The position numbers and the translations under genes are program-made. A DNA stretch of 40,234 nucleotides, taken from contig JAGOMJ010000003.1 in NCBI GenBank assembly GCA_017993615.1, positions 1 to 40,234 of the forward strand, in the 5' to 3' direction. Source of the DNA: Smithella sp. GTDB lineage: Bacteria > Desulfobacterota > Syntrophia > Syntrophales > Smithellaceae. Below are positions 8,000 through 16,552 of the stretch, piece after piece. Under the pieces are notes generated by a model, which worked only from the letters and a program-made list of their open reading frames with translations, did no database searches and had not been told where the DNA came from. Each line of letters opens with the position of its first letter. The first letter of the stretch is position 1.

Positions 8000-9313
8000 A
8001 TGAAATGGTTCCGTTTTGATATCAGAATTCTCATCGCGCTCGTGGTCGTCGCCGCCCTGGGCTGGTTTATCTTCGGTAATTATATCGAAATAGGAAATCC
8101 TGTGATTAAATTAGACAGTGATGTGAAAGCCATCGGCAGACAGAAAACTGTCGGTATTACGTTTTCCGATTCCAAAAGCGGTCTTTCCCGGATCACGGCG
8201 GAGATCATTCAGGACAACAAAGGTCACGTTCTGGCCGATAAAAAAATCCCGCAAAAGGGCGTGGCCCATGAATCCCTGAGTCTGAATATCGCCAGCACTC
8301 AACTGGCGCTCCATGACGGCCCCGCGGTTTTGAAAATATCGGCGACGGATCATTCGCTTTTGAAGAATCAGACGGTGCTGTCGCAGTCCGTCACAATCGA
8401 TACGATTCCACCGATGATCAACCTTCTAAAGAATATCAATTACATCAATCAGGGAGGCACGGGCTTTGTCGCGTATCAGCCTTCAAAACCCCTCTCATCG
8501 ACGGGCGTTTATATCAATGATTACTTGTCGCCGGCGCATGCCGTCTTGATCGACAATAAACCTTCGTACATCACGTATTTCGCGCTGCCGATGACTGCCG
8601 ATAAAGCAGCTACAAGCATTATGATCTTTGCCCGGGACGAAGCCGGCAATGAAACCCGTGTGTCCGTTCCCTGCGTGATTAAGGAAAAGAAATTCCGTTC
8701 CGACAAAATGCATCTTTCGGAAGCGTTCCTCCAGCGTAAAATGCCGGAATTCCAGGCCATGGTTCCTTCGCTTCAGGGCAAAACGCTTCTGGATGTATTC
8801 ACCTATGTCAATTCCCAGATGCGAAAAGAAAACTTTTCCGCCATACAGAAAATCTGCATGAAATCGGCTCCCAAAGAACTCTGGGAAGGCGAATTCCTGC
8901 GCATGAGCAATGCCGCTCCTATGGCCCTGTTCGGCGATAAGCGCAGTTATGTGTATGAAGGAAAAGTGGTGGGTGAATCCGTTCATGAAGGCGTGGATCT
9001 TGCTGCCAACGCGCGCAGCCCCATTGAGGCATCCAATAAAGGGATTGTTGTCTTCACCGGAGCTCTGGGCATTTACGGCAATACGGTTATTATCGACCAC
9101 GGTCTGGGATTATTCAGTCTTTACGCCCATCTCTCATCCATCGACACGACCGTGGGCAAAACCGTGGCAAAAGGCGAAAAAATTGGTCTTTCCGGCATGT
9201 CCGGACTGGCGGGGGGAGATCATCTGCACTTCAGTATTATGGTCGGCGGAAAATTTGTCGACCCCAAAGAATGGTGGGATCCCCACTGGATCAAAGACAA
9301 CATCACCCGGTAA
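8000..9313 (+). CDS. Membrane-anchored M23 family metallopeptidase
   Basis: 437 residues: a short cytoplasmic tail, one membrane helix (about 9-25), a roughly 270-residue periplasmic part with beta-rich Ig-like character (residues 30-220), and a C-terminal M23/LytM domain. Zinc ligands His329 and Asp333 (HEGVD) and His410, with His377 (YAHL) and His408 (HLH) as catalytic histidines, are all present, so the enzyme should be active against peptidoglycan cross-links, unlike the degenerate EnvC or NlpD forms. It probably acts in the periplasm on wall remodelling or division. It is a single gene with its own promoter, convergent with rapZ (27 bp apart). Confidence 0.93.
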   Translation: MKWFRFDIRILIALVVVAALGWFIFGNYIEIGNPVIKLDSDVKAIGRQKTVGITFSDSKSGLSRITAEIIQDNKGHVLADKKIPQKGVAHESLSLNIASTQLALHDGPAVLKISATDHSLLKNQTVLSQSVTIDTIPPMINLLKNINYINQGGTGFVAYQPSKPLSSTGVYINDYLSPAHAVLIDNKPSYITYFALPMTADKAATSIMIFARDEAGNETRVSVPCVIKEKKFRSDKMHLSEAFLQRKMPEFQAMVPSLQGKTLLDVFTYVNSQMRKENFSAIQKICMKSAPKELWEGEFLRMSNAAPMALFGDKRSYVYEGKVVGESVHEGVDLAANARSPIEASNKGIVVFTGALGIYGNTVIIDHGLGLFSLYAHLSSIDTTVGKTVAKGEKIGLSGMSGLAGGDHLHFSIMVGGKFVDPKEWWDPHWIKDNITR

Positions 9314-9340
9314 AGCAGCGTTTCAACCGGCCATCGGCTT

Positions 9341-10207
9341 TTAATGTTTATTGACATCCCGGTGATTGACATTGACATGGTACTTCAACGAGGTAAAAAA
9401 AGCGCTCATTTTATTGGCCATCACAACTGATCGATGCTTCCCGCCCGTACAACCGATGGCAATATTGAGGAGCACCTTCCCTTCTTTTTCATAAAGCGGG
9501 GTCAAGAGATTCATTAAATCTTTGATTTTTTCCAGAAACTGTTTGCTTTCCCTGTTGCGCAAGACGTAGTTTTGCACGTTCCTGTTATTACCGTCAAAAT
9601 TTTTCAACTTTTCTATAAAATAAGGGTTGGGTAAAAATCGGACATCGAAAACAAGGTCGGCATCCACCGGCAATCCATAACGGTAACCGAACGACTGGAC
9701 ATTGATTACCATTCTCTTGTTTTTTGAAAATACCGAAAAAGACCTCTGAACAACGTCCTTTAATTGATGCACATTAAAGGATGTTGTATCGATCACCTTA
9801 TCCGCCATTTTCTTCAGGGAAGATAACTTTTCGCGTTCCAGCGAAATTCCTTCCATAATAATGCCCCGTTCCAGGAGAGGGTGGACGCGTCTGGTCTCGC
9901 TGAAGCGGTGGACAAGAGACTCGTCGCTGGACTCGAGAAAAAGAATCTCGATTTTGTATCCTTTTTTCTTCAGGCTCGCAAAAATCCGGCTGTATTTATC
10001 CAGAAAGCTTCGTTGCCTTAAATCCATAACCAGCGCCACGCGCTTGATTTCCGGTGAAGAAGCCAGCGTGATGGCAAGAAATTTCGGCAGTAAAATAACG
10101 GGAAGGTTGTCGACGCAGAAGAATCCGACATCCTCCAGCGCGCGCAATGCCGTACTTTTACCCGACCCGGAAATGCCCGTTATAATAACAACCCGCAAAT
10201 TTTTCAT
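9341..10207 (-). CDS. rapZ: RapZ family nucleotide-binding protein (RNase adapter)
   Basis: 288 residues. The N-terminal P-loop is GISGSGKST (11-19) and the C-terminal half carries the conserved [11 protein letters not shown] region near residue 255. In Escherichia coli RapZ senses glucosamine-6-phosphate and guides RNase E to the GlmZ small RNA; outside enteric bacteria the C-terminal sensing domain is kept but the RNA target is unknown. It lies downstream of ptsN, the usual rpoN-cluster order, but an intrinsic terminator stands between them, so it may depend on readthrough or its own promoter. The ribosome site is AGGGG, about 8 bases before the ATG. Confidence 0.95.
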   Translation of the reverse strand: MKNLRVVIITGISGSGKSTALRALEDVGFFCVDNLPVILLPKFLAITLASSPEIKRVALVMDLRQRSFLDKYSRIFASLKKKGYKIEILFLESSDESLVHRFSETRRVHPLLERGIIMEGISLEREKLSSLKKMADKVIDTTSFNVHQLKDVVQRSFSVFSKNKRMVINVQSFGYRYGLPVDADLVFDVRFLPNPYFIEKLKNFDGNNRNVQNYVLRNRESKQFLEKIKDLMNLLTPLYEKEGKVLLNIAIGCTGGKHRSVVMANKMSAFFTSLKYHVNVNHRDVNKH

Positions 10208-10260
10208 TTTATTTCCCCTGGATGTGCCGAATTTTTAGCACACATTTTATAAATTTTACA

Positions 10261-10299
10261 ACAATAAAAAGCCGCAGGCCCTCAACGGATTCCTGCGGC
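10261..10299 (-). terminator. Intrinsic terminator after ptsN
   Basis: On the minus strand an uninterrupted 8-bp stem GCCGCAGG/CCTGCGGC (10292-10299 with 10271-10278) with a 13-base loop is followed at once by TTTTTATTGTTG. It lies 33 bp after the ptsN stop and before rapZ. Confidence 0.85.
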
Positions 10300-10331
10300 A
10301 AAAGAAAAAACGTTTTGATGTCTTGTCCCGT

Positions 10332-10799
10332 TCAGACAATACAGGTGCGTTCCTGATCGATGATAATCTGATACAATTCATCCCGGGATTTTGCCGCGAT
10401 GAGTTTGTTACGGAAGTAAACGTCTTTGAGCATTTTGGATATTTTGGCCAGAATTTTCAGGTGCTGGCCGGCAGAGTTTTCCGGCGCAAGCAAAAGAAAA
10501 AAGAGATGCACCGGTTTGCCGTCGAGCGAATCATAAGCAATGCCCTTTTCGCTGCGTCCGAAAGCAACAACAATGTCATTCAGATTGGATATCTTTCCGT
10601 GAGGAATGGCAACCCCCTCTCCTATGCCCGTGGAACCGAGATTTTCACGCTGCTTTAAAATATCAATGATTGAAGAACTGTTCAGTTTTAAACCGCCTTC
10701 AATGATAACATTCACGAGTTCCGCAAGGACTTCATCCTTGTTTTTCGCCTCTAAACCGGCATTAATAAATTCCATTTTAAAAATCTGATTCAGCTGCAT
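10332..10799 (-). CDS. ptsN: PTS IIA-like nitrogen-regulatory protein (EIIA-Ntr)
   Basis: 155 residues, full length for the EIIA-Ntr/fructose family (PTS_EIIA_2 domain). The phosphorylatable histidine is His67 in EGVAIPHGKI. It receives phosphate from NPr and acts as a regulator rather than a sugar transporter. No membrane component or NPr gene is in the window. The position between hpf and rapZ downstream of rpoN is the standard proteobacterial neighbourhood, which supports the assignment. Confidence 0.95.
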   Translation of the reverse strand: MQLNQIFKMEFINAGLEAKNKDEVLAELVNVIIEGGLKLNSSSIIDILKQRENLGSTGIGEGVAIPHGKISNLNDIVVAFGRSEKGIAYDSLDGKPVHLFFLLLAPENSAGQHLKILAKISKMLKDVYFRNKLIAAKSRDELYQIIIDQERTCIV

Positions 10800-10866
10800 T
10801 GTTCAACCATATCTTCCATGTCTATTGACTTGCTTGATGATCACCTCTAGAAAAGCTCCGACGCTT

Positions 10867-11397
10867 TCATTTCGTTTCGATAAGAGTGTAACGGCCGTCA
10901 TCCCCTCTGTAGATCATACTGACATTTTCAGACGACGTATCGCGATACAGCACAAAACGGTCATTTGTTTCCTCGATTTCCATGATGGCTTCATCAAACG
11001 ACATGGGCTTTAAGATAACTTTTCGGGTTTCCATGATTTTACTTGCCGTCGGTTCCTCGATTTCTTCCTCGTTGAGAGGTTTTTCCTGAGCACGTCTGAT
11101 CGTCTTCGGTTTGTGTTGTCTTATTTTCTCTCTCTGTTTCTTGAGCTGTTTTTCGATTTTTTCAACACACCGGTCCAGAGCAACGCGCATATCCTTGGCT
11201 TCTTCTTTCGCGTTGATGTTCCATCCGTTGGAGTTCAAATTAATTTCCGTCACATTTCTGAACTTTTCCATAGAGACAACTACATGAGCTTCGGCGGGCG
11301 CATCCAGATATTTTTTCAGTTTCTGCATTTTTTCTTCGGCGTAATTTTTTTGCCAGTTCTCCCCTTCCCCGTTCCTGAACGTTACCGAAATCTTCAT
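10867..11397 (-). CDS. hpf: Ribosome hibernation promoting factor, long form
   Basis: 176 residues from the second of two adjacent ATG codons, chosen because the strong TAAGGAGG site then has a 7-base rather than a 4-base spacing. Residues 1-95 are the S30AE domain (KISVTFRNGE, then EINLNSNGWNINAKEEAKDM). After a basic linker (about 95-120) the last 55 residues form the long-HPF dimerisation domain (VILKPMSFDEAIMEIE, DRFVLYRDT, YTLIETK). Long HPF alone makes inactive 100S ribosome dimers. It has its own promoter and a roughly 195-base leader. Confidence 0.95.
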   Translation of the reverse strand: MKISVTFRNGEGENWQKNYAEEKMQKLKKYLDAPAEAHVVVSMEKFRNVTEINLNSNGWNINAKEEAKDMRVALDRCVEKIEKQLKKQREKIRQHKPKTIRRAQEKPLNEEEIEEPTASKIMETRKVILKPMSFDEAIMEIEETNDRFVLYRDTSSENVSMIYRGDDGRYTLIETK

Positions 11398-11469
11398 CAT
11401 TGCTCCTCCTTACATAATTAAATTCATCGTCCTGATAACCTTCATCGACCGATTGACTTTCTTTGCGCC

Positions 11470-11497
11470 GGCAATCAAAGGTGCGAACCTCTTTGCC
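11470..11497 (-). other. Hairpin in the hpf leader
   Basis: In the hpf transcript GGCA and TGCC close an inner stem AGAGGT/ACCTTT around a UCGC loop, with a small internal loop between the two stems. It lies about 70 bases before the hpf start. It has no following U-tract, so it is not a terminator. Confidence 0.4.
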
Positions 11498-11599
11498 AAA
11501 CCGCTGCATAGAATTGAAGCCTCGGCTGCGCCGTGTTTTTCAACCTGCCAATCCCGATGCTTCGCTTCGGCACCAGAGTTTCACCATAAAGGGACCCGT

Positions 11600-11628
11600 C
11601 ATATATTGGGCTCAAAACTAAAAGTCAA
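11600..11628 (-). promoter_or_regulatory. Sigma-70-type promoter for hpf
   Basis: On the minus strand TTGACT (11623-11628), a 17-bp spacer and TATATG (11600-11605). It lies about 200 bp before the hpf start and just after the end of rpoN. I saw no -24/-12 sigma-54 element (GG-N10-GC) in this gap. Confidence 0.55.
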
Positions 11629-11660
11629 CCAAAATCTTACACCGGTTGTGTCTTTGTCCG

Positions 11661-13145
11661 TCAAATCGCTTTAAAATATTTCTTTCGCTTCGATGAAGGA
11701 AGAATCCCCATCATTTCCCGGTACTTGGCCACCGTTCGGCGGGCGATATGAATTCCCTTTGCCTTCAGTAATTGAACCATTTCGCAGTCGCTGTAGGGTT
11801 TACGCGGCGGTTCCGAGCTGATCAGTTGCCGAATTTCTTCCTGCACGCTTTTCGATGCAATCGTTCCCTGTGTTGTCGTTCTGATCGAACTTCCGAAGAA
11901 ATACTTCAATTCGAAAATTCCCTGCGGCGAATGCATGTATTTATTATTAACCACGCGGCTGATGGTGGATTCATGCATCTCGATATCATTGGCAACATCC
12001 CGTAAAATCAAAGGTCTGAGATAATCGATGCCTTTATCGAAAAATTCTTTTTGAAATTTTACAATACTTTCCGCCACCTTATATATGGTGTTTTGACGCT
12101 GTTGAATGCTCTTGATCAACCAGGTTGCCGATTGTACCTTGTCCTTGATGTATTTTTTCCCGTTTTCGGCCTCTTCATGACTATGACTCGAAATGCCGGC
12201 CATTACTTCCCGGTAAAAATTACTGATGCGCAGTCGCGGCAAGCCATCATCGTTCAAAATAATTTTATATTCGTCTCCTGTTTTGACAACATAGACATCG
12301 GGAATGATCGGCTGCGCTTTGTCTTCCGAATAAATGCTCCCCGGCTTCGGATTCATTTCGCTGATCAGCAATACCGCCATTTCCACTTCCTTGAGCGGAA
12401 CTTTTAATTTATGGGCGATTTGAGCATAGTTTTTCAGTTCCAGCTCTTTGAGAAAATCTCTGATTATCACTTCAATAATCCGGTTTTTTACGCCCAGCAT
12501 CCTGGCCTGTATCAACAGGCATTCCTGAAGATTACGCGCGGCAATTCCCGGAGGATCAAATTCCTGAACTTTTTGAAGCACTCTTTCCACCAGCTCTTCA
12601 CTGACATTTTCCAGTTGTGCAATTTCCTGAGCCGTTGCGCATAAATATCCATTGGGATCCAGATTGCCGATAATCTGGCTGCCGACCCGTTCTTCGTCTT
12701 CCGAAAAGGACGACAGTTTCATCTGCCAGGTCAGATGCTTTGATAACGTCTGACCTTCTGTCAGCACATTATCCCAGGATGTTTCCTCCCCATCCTTGCC
12801 GCCGTACGTCATGCCCACCGGGCCGTAATCTTCCAGGTAGCTCGCCCAGTCGAATTCGTCCGTTCCGGCTCCTTTTTCAACATTCAATTCTTCCGTATGT
12901 TCGACCGCTTTTATCGTATCGCGTTCGACGGGCAGGCCATCATTTTCAAATTCCCCGATCAATGCCTCGTCCGAATTTTCATCAGTGGAAATTTCCTCCA
13001 GCAGGGGATTTTCTTCCATCTCCTGATTGATCGCTTCCACAAGTTCCTGACGGGACAGCTGCAGCAGCTTGATGGCCTGCTGGAGCTGAGGGGTCATGAT
13101 CAGCTGCTGGGAAAGTTTTAGATGCTGTTTTAACTCAAATGCCAT
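11661..13145 (-). CDS. rpoN: RNA polymerase sigma-54 factor
   Basis: 494 residues. Region I (1-50) is Gln/Leu-rich (LKLSQQLIMTPQLQQAIKLL) and interacts with enhancer-binding activators; region II (about 50-120) is acidic (DENSDEALIGEFENDG); the core-binding domain, helix-turn-helix and the C-terminal RpoN box ARRTVAKYRE (about 467-476) are intact. It directs transcription from -24/-12 promoters. It follows lptB by 23 bp, the common lptCAB-rpoN-hpf-ptsN-rapZ layout. Confidence 0.98.
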   Translation of the reverse strand: MAFELKQHLKLSQQLIMTPQLQQAIKLLQLSRQELVEAINQEMEENPLLEEISTDENSDEALIGEFENDGLPVERDTIKAVEHTEELNVEKGAGTDEFDWASYLEDYGPVGMTYGGKDGEETSWDNVLTEGQTLSKHLTWQMKLSSFSEDEERVGSQIIGNLDPNGYLCATAQEIAQLENVSEELVERVLQKVQEFDPPGIAARNLQECLLIQARMLGVKNRIIEVIIRDFLKELELKNYAQIAHKLKVPLKEVEMAVLLISEMNPKPGSIYSEDKAQPIIPDVYVVKTGDEYKIILNDDGLPRLRISNFYREVMAGISSHSHEEAENGKKYIKDKVQSATWLIKSIQQRQNTIYKVAESIVKFQKEFFDKGIDYLRPLILRDVANDIEMHESTISRVVNNKYMHSPQGIFELKYFFGSSIRTTTQGTIASKSVQEEIRQLISSEPPRKPYSDCEMVQLLKAKGIHIARRTVAKYREMMGILPSSKRKKYFKAI

Positions 13146-13168
13146 AATCGGAATTCAGTACAAGCCTG

Positions 13169-13891
13169 TTATAAATTAAATGAATCTCCAAAATAAAATT
13201 TTCGGGCCAGTTCGCTCTGCGCAATGGTGTCCGGCGGTCCTTCCACCAGGATCTCTCCATTGTTGACGATATACGCCCGGTCACAGCAGGAAAGCGTTTC
13301 CCGCACATTATGATCGGAGATAATGATGCCGATGCCCTTGGCTTTCAGTTTTTCAATAATTTTCTGAATATCGGCAACGGCCAGCGGATCAATGCCCGCA
13401 AACGGCTCATCCAGAAGAATATATTTGGGAGAGGTCACCAGAGCCCGTGTAATTTCGACCCGCCGTCTTTCTCCACCGGAAAGAGAATAGGCATAATTTT
13501 TTGCCAGTGCGGTCAGGTCCAGCTCCTTTAAAAGCTCGCGAAGCCGCTCCTGTCTTTCCGCTTCACTCAAATCAAGAGTTTCCAGAATCGCCAGGATGTT
13601 TTCCTCCACAGTCAGCTTCCGGAAAATCGACGGTTCTTGAGGCAGATAATTCAGGCCTTTGCGTGCTCGCCGGTACATGGGATTTCCCGTAATGTTTTCC
13701 CCGTCGAGATAAATCTCTCCCGCATCCGGCTTGACCAATCCCACAATCATGTAAAACGTCGTCGTTTTTCCGGCGCCATTGGGCCCCAGCAGACCGACCA
13801 CTTCTCCCGGTGCAATCAATAAGTCGATCTGATTGACCACTTTTCTCTTGTTATAAATTTTCGTTAAACCTTTAGCCGATAAATCGCTCAT
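13169..13891 (-). CDS. lptB: LPS export ABC transporter ATPase
   Basis: 240 residues. Walker A GPNGAGKTT (about 35-43), ABC signature LSGGERRRVE, Walker B YILLDEPFAGID and the switch histidine in ISDHNV are all present. LptB powers extraction of lipopolysaccharide from the inner membrane with LptF and LptG, whose genes are not here. It starts 9 bp after lptA and shares its transcript. Confidence 0.98.
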   Translation of the reverse strand: MSDLSAKGLTKIYNKRKVVNQIDLLIAPGEVVGLLGPNGAGKTTTFYMIVGLVKPDAGEIYLDGENITGNPMYRRARKGLNYLPQEPSIFRKLTVEENILAILETLDLSEAERQERLRELLKELDLTALAKNYAYSLSGGERRRVEITRALVTSPKYILLDEPFAGIDPLAVADIQKIIEKLKAKGIGIIISDHNVRETLSCCDRAYIVNNGEILVEGPPDTIAQSELARKFYFGDSFNL

Positions 13892-13900
13892 TTTAAATCA

Positions 13901-14464
13901 TCAGTTTTTCATGGTTGACTGGTTTTCTGTCTGTCTGCGCTCCTGCGGATAGATAACCGCCTTGACGCGCATGCGCTCTCCGCCTTCCACAATACCTTTA
14001 TCTTCATCAAGCAGAATAATCACCCGCTCGCCTCTGATCGAACTTTTTCCTTCCTTCAGTTCCGCATTCCCCGTCATGATAATTTTATTTTCCGCCTGAA
14101 CATATACGGCCTCATCGGCCGTTGCCTTCCGCGTTCCCTGCACCACGGAAACATTTCCCCGGGCCTCGATTTTTTCCAGATCCCCGGCTTGATTGTCGCG
14201 CGCCTTTTGCGCCTTCTCTGTTTTCGGCTGTTGCCGATAATGCAAAATAAGTTTTTCCGCCTTTAATACACTGTCGCCCTGAACGACCGTGGCATTTCCC
14301 GAAAAAACGATCTGGCTCCGATTCTTAAACGCCTCCATTCTTGCGGCTGTAATCTGAATCGGCTTGTCCGTGCGGGCGGTCAATGTATTTTTACCCGGGC
14401 AGATTTCAACGTAGCAAAAGAAAAAAAACAGCATTAAAAAAATGTATGTGTGTTTACGGATCAT
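13901..14464 (-). CDS. lptA: LPS transport periplasmic bridge protein
   Basis: 187 residues: signal peptide (about 1-24, very hydrophobic LMLFFFFCYVEI), then an OstA/LptA beta-jellyroll with repeating ARMEAFKNRSQIVFSGNATV, GNVSVVQGTRKATADEAVY and GNAELKEGKSSIRGERVI strands. It would polymerise into the periplasmic bridge that carries LPS from LptC to LptD. A charged C-terminal tail (PQERRQTENQ) is not part of the fold. It begins 7 bp after lptC. Confidence 0.95.
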   Translation of the reverse strand: MIRKHTYIFLMLFFFFCYVEICPGKNTLTARTDKPIQITAARMEAFKNRSQIVFSGNATVVQGDSVLKAEKLILHYRQQPKTEKAQKARDNQAGDLEKIEARGNVSVVQGTRKATADEAVYVQAENKIIMTGNAELKEGKSSIRGERVIILLDEDKGIVEGGERMRVKAVIYPQERRQTENQSTMKN

Positions 14465-14471
14465 TCTTTTC

Positions 14472-15041
14472 TCAATGAATGTTTGCCTTGACCATCGACG
14501 GAATACTCAATTCCCCGCTGTTCAAAAAAATGGCCAATCCCTGCCCGGTTATTCTGATGCGTCTGCTTTCCATTCTGACCGGCGCGTCCGTGAAAAATTT
14601 TCTTTCCTCATCGCTGTATTGGACATACTCCGTGAAAAAATTATCGCCGTCATCCGACGTGATCACGACATTGCCGCTGATGTTCATGTTCTTCTTATCC
14701 GTAAAAATCCGGCCCTTATCCGCCTTCATTTCATACTTTTTACCATCCGCCGTTATCACCGTTACCCGGACCTGCTCCAAAACAGCAAGATTTTGTTTTT
14801 TATCGTATGACGCCGATGCCGCTTTTACCTCCCATTTTCCCTTATTCTCTCCAACTTCCGTATAGACAAACCCTTTAATTTGCAGATCAACGTTATCCTG
14901 CAGCGCCTTCAATAACGTTTTCGGCTTATTGATGCTATCCCTGAAGATTAAAAAAGCTGCCAGAAAAACCGCCAGAAAAACCGTTACAACGGAGAAGAAA
15001 ACTATTGTTTTTTTTCTGTTTTTTATCACAATCCGAAACAT
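14472..15041 (-). CDS. lptC: LPS export inner-membrane anchor protein
   Basis: 189 residues: one membrane helix near the N-terminus (about 14-33) and a periplasmic beta-jellyroll (GFVYTEVGENKGKWEVKAASASYDK; then MKADKGRIFTDKKNM and ISGNVVITSDDGDNFFTEYV). It receives LPS from LptBFG and hands it to LptA. A near-consensus promoter lies just upstream, making it the first gene of lptCAB-rpoN. Confidence 0.93.
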   Translation of the reverse strand: MFRIVIKNRKKTIVFFSVVTVFLAVFLAAFLIFRDSINKPKTLLKALQDNVDLQIKGFVYTEVGENKGKWEVKAASASYDKKQNLAVLEQVRVTVITADGKKYEMKADKGRIFTDKKNMNISGNVVITSDDGDNFFTEYVQYSDEERKFFTDAPVRMESRRIRITGQGLAIFLNSGELSIPSMVKANIH

Positions 15042-15069
15042 CCCGCAGAAACTTTTTTTATTTGTTTTT

Positions 15070-15098
15070 ATTATATCACTCAGAATGCAGGGTGTAAA
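15070..15098 (-). promoter_or_regulatory. Sigma-70-type promoter for lptCAB-rpoN
   Basis: Minus strand: TTTACA (15093-15098), a 17-bp spacer, and a perfect TATAAT (15070-15075), about 30 bp before the lptC start. It sits in the 119-bp gap after kdsC, so the lpt-rpoN genes need not depend on the kds transcript. Confidence 0.7.
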
Positions 15099-15160
15099 GC
15101 TATAAGGGGTGTACTGCGTTATAAAAACCGTTTTAAAAAAGCCATGACGAAATGTTATTT

Positions 15161-15688
15161 TTAAAATTCATATCGCGCGGCAATCTCCGCCCACTTTCCC
15201 TGAGCCTGCAGAATCATCTCACAGACTTCCCGTACGGCGCCCTTTCCGCCTTTATGTCCGGTTATATAATCAACCTGCTTTTTGACCACGTCGGATGCGT
15301 CGGCAACGGTCGCTGAAAAACCGACCCTGTTCAACACCGGGATATCCACAATGTCGTCCCCCATAAAAGCCGTTTCGTCTGGCGAGAGCTTGTATTTTTT
15401 TAGAATTTTCTCAAAGACTTCTTTCTTGTTGTATACTTTCTGATAGACATCTGTAATGTCCAGATCTCTTGCCCGATGCGAGACAACTTTGGATTGACGA
15501 CCGGTAATAATAGCCACTTTGATATTAAAGCGCTGCAGGATTTTCAATCCATGGCCATCGCGGACATTGAAATGTTTCGTTTCACACCCTTCATCATTCA
15601 TAATAATCCGCCCATCCGTCATGATGCCATCCACATCCAGCATCAGCAGCTTTATTTTTTTGAGTTTTTCCTTGAGATTCTTTTTCAT
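15161..15688 (-). CDS. kdsC: 3-deoxy-D-manno-octulosonate 8-phosphate phosphatase
   Basis: 175 residues, a cap-less HAD phosphatase. The nucleophile/acid pair is Asp18 and Asp20 (MLDVDGIMTDG); the other HAD motifs are IITGRQS and FMGDDIVDIPVL. The C-terminal GHKGGKGAVREVCE tail matches the KdsC tetramer tail that reaches the neighbouring active site. It releases phosphate from Kdo-8-phosphate made by KdsA, encoded immediately upstream (22-bp gap). Confidence 0.97.
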   Translation of the reverse strand: MKKNLKEKLKKIKLLMLDVDGIMTDGRIIMNDEGCETKHFNVRDGHGLKILQRFNIKVAIITGRQSKVVSHRARDLDITDVYQKVYNKKEVFEKILKKYKLSPDETAFMGDDIVDIPVLNRVGFSATVADASDVVKKQVDYITGHKGGKGAVREVCEMILQAQGKWAEIAARYEF

Positions 15689-15710
15689 TTTTTATTCAGC
15701 CTTTTTTCTT

Positions 15711-16550
15711 TTATTGATTTTTCCCGTTTGACGGCGTTTTGACTAAAGCGTCGATTTTCATCAGAGTGACAAGAAGGTCTTCCAGCGAATCCAGATAGAG
15801 TGAATTTGCACCGTCGCACAGCGCTTTCTCGGGATCGGGATAGACTTCAAAAAAGACACCATCAACACCGGCAGCCACGGCAGCGCGCGCAAGATACGTC
15901 ACCATGTCTCTCTGTCCTCCCGAAGACGCCCCCCGGCCTCCGGGCAACTGCACCGAATGCGTAGCATCAAAAATGACCGGATACCCCATCTTACGCATGA
16001 TCGGCAGGGAACGCACATCAAAAACAAGATTATTATAACCGAACGTTGCGCCCCTTTCCGTAATCATGATGTTGTCATTGCCTGCCGCACGAGCCTTTTC
16101 GATGATATTGGCCACATCCCACGGTGCCAGAAACTGTCCTTTTTTGACATTGATCACACGCGCCTTTTTTGCCATTTCGGTGACAAAATCCGTTTGACGG
16201 CATAAAAATGCCGGCACCTGCATGACGTCCAGAACTTTCGAGGCCGGATCGATTTCTTCGAAACGATGAACGTCGGACAGTACCGGCACACCCAGTTTTT
16301 CCCTGATGCGCTGCAATATCGCCAGACCTTTTTTCAATCCGGGGCCCCGGAAGGATTTAATCGACGTGCGGTTGGCCTTGTCGTAAGACGCTTTGAAGAT
16401 AAAAGGCATTTTCAGCCTCTCCGTGAGTTTTTTCAAATAAAGCGCAATCGCCATCGCCTTTTTCTCATCTTCCAGAACGCAGGGTCCGGCAATCAATATA
16501 AATTTTTTATTATCTCCGATTGTGACATTACCCATTTTTATTTTTTTCAT
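15711..16550 (-). CDS. kdsA: 3-deoxy-8-phosphooctulonate synthase
   Basis: 279 residues, normal length. It condenses phosphoenolpyruvate and arabinose-5-phosphate to Kdo-8-phosphate for lipid A core. Motifs seen include LIAGPCVLED, FKASYDKANRTS, LSDVHRFEE, the CRQTDF loop, ITERGATFGYNNLV and FDATHSVQLPGG. The ATG start at 16550 directly follows the TPR gene stop (2-bp gap). It forms a Kdo pair with kdsC; kdsB and kdsD are not in the window. Confidence 0.97.
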   Translation of the reverse strand: MKKIKMGNVTIGDNKKFILIAGPCVLEDEKKAMAIALYLKKLTERLKMPFIFKASYDKANRTSIKSFRGPGLKKGLAILQRIREKLGVPVLSDVHRFEEIDPASKVLDVMQVPAFLCRQTDFVTEMAKKARVINVKKGQFLAPWDVANIIEKARAAGNDNIMITERGATFGYNNLVFDVRSLPIMRKMGYPVIFDATHSVQLPGGRGASSGGQRDMVTYLARAAVAAGVDGVFFEVYPDPEKALCDGANSLYLDSLEDLLVTLMKIDALVKTPSNGKNQ

Positions 16551-16552
16551 TT

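Noticed and set aside
11240-11509. 89-codon minus-strand ORF covering the hpf leader and start
   Set aside because: It overlaps hpf in another frame, has no ribosome site, and its sequence is low-complexity and charged.
11405-11660. Sigma-54 (-24/-12) promoter near rpoN/hpf
   Set aside because: No GG-N10-GC element in the right setting was found; a sigma-70 type match fits better.
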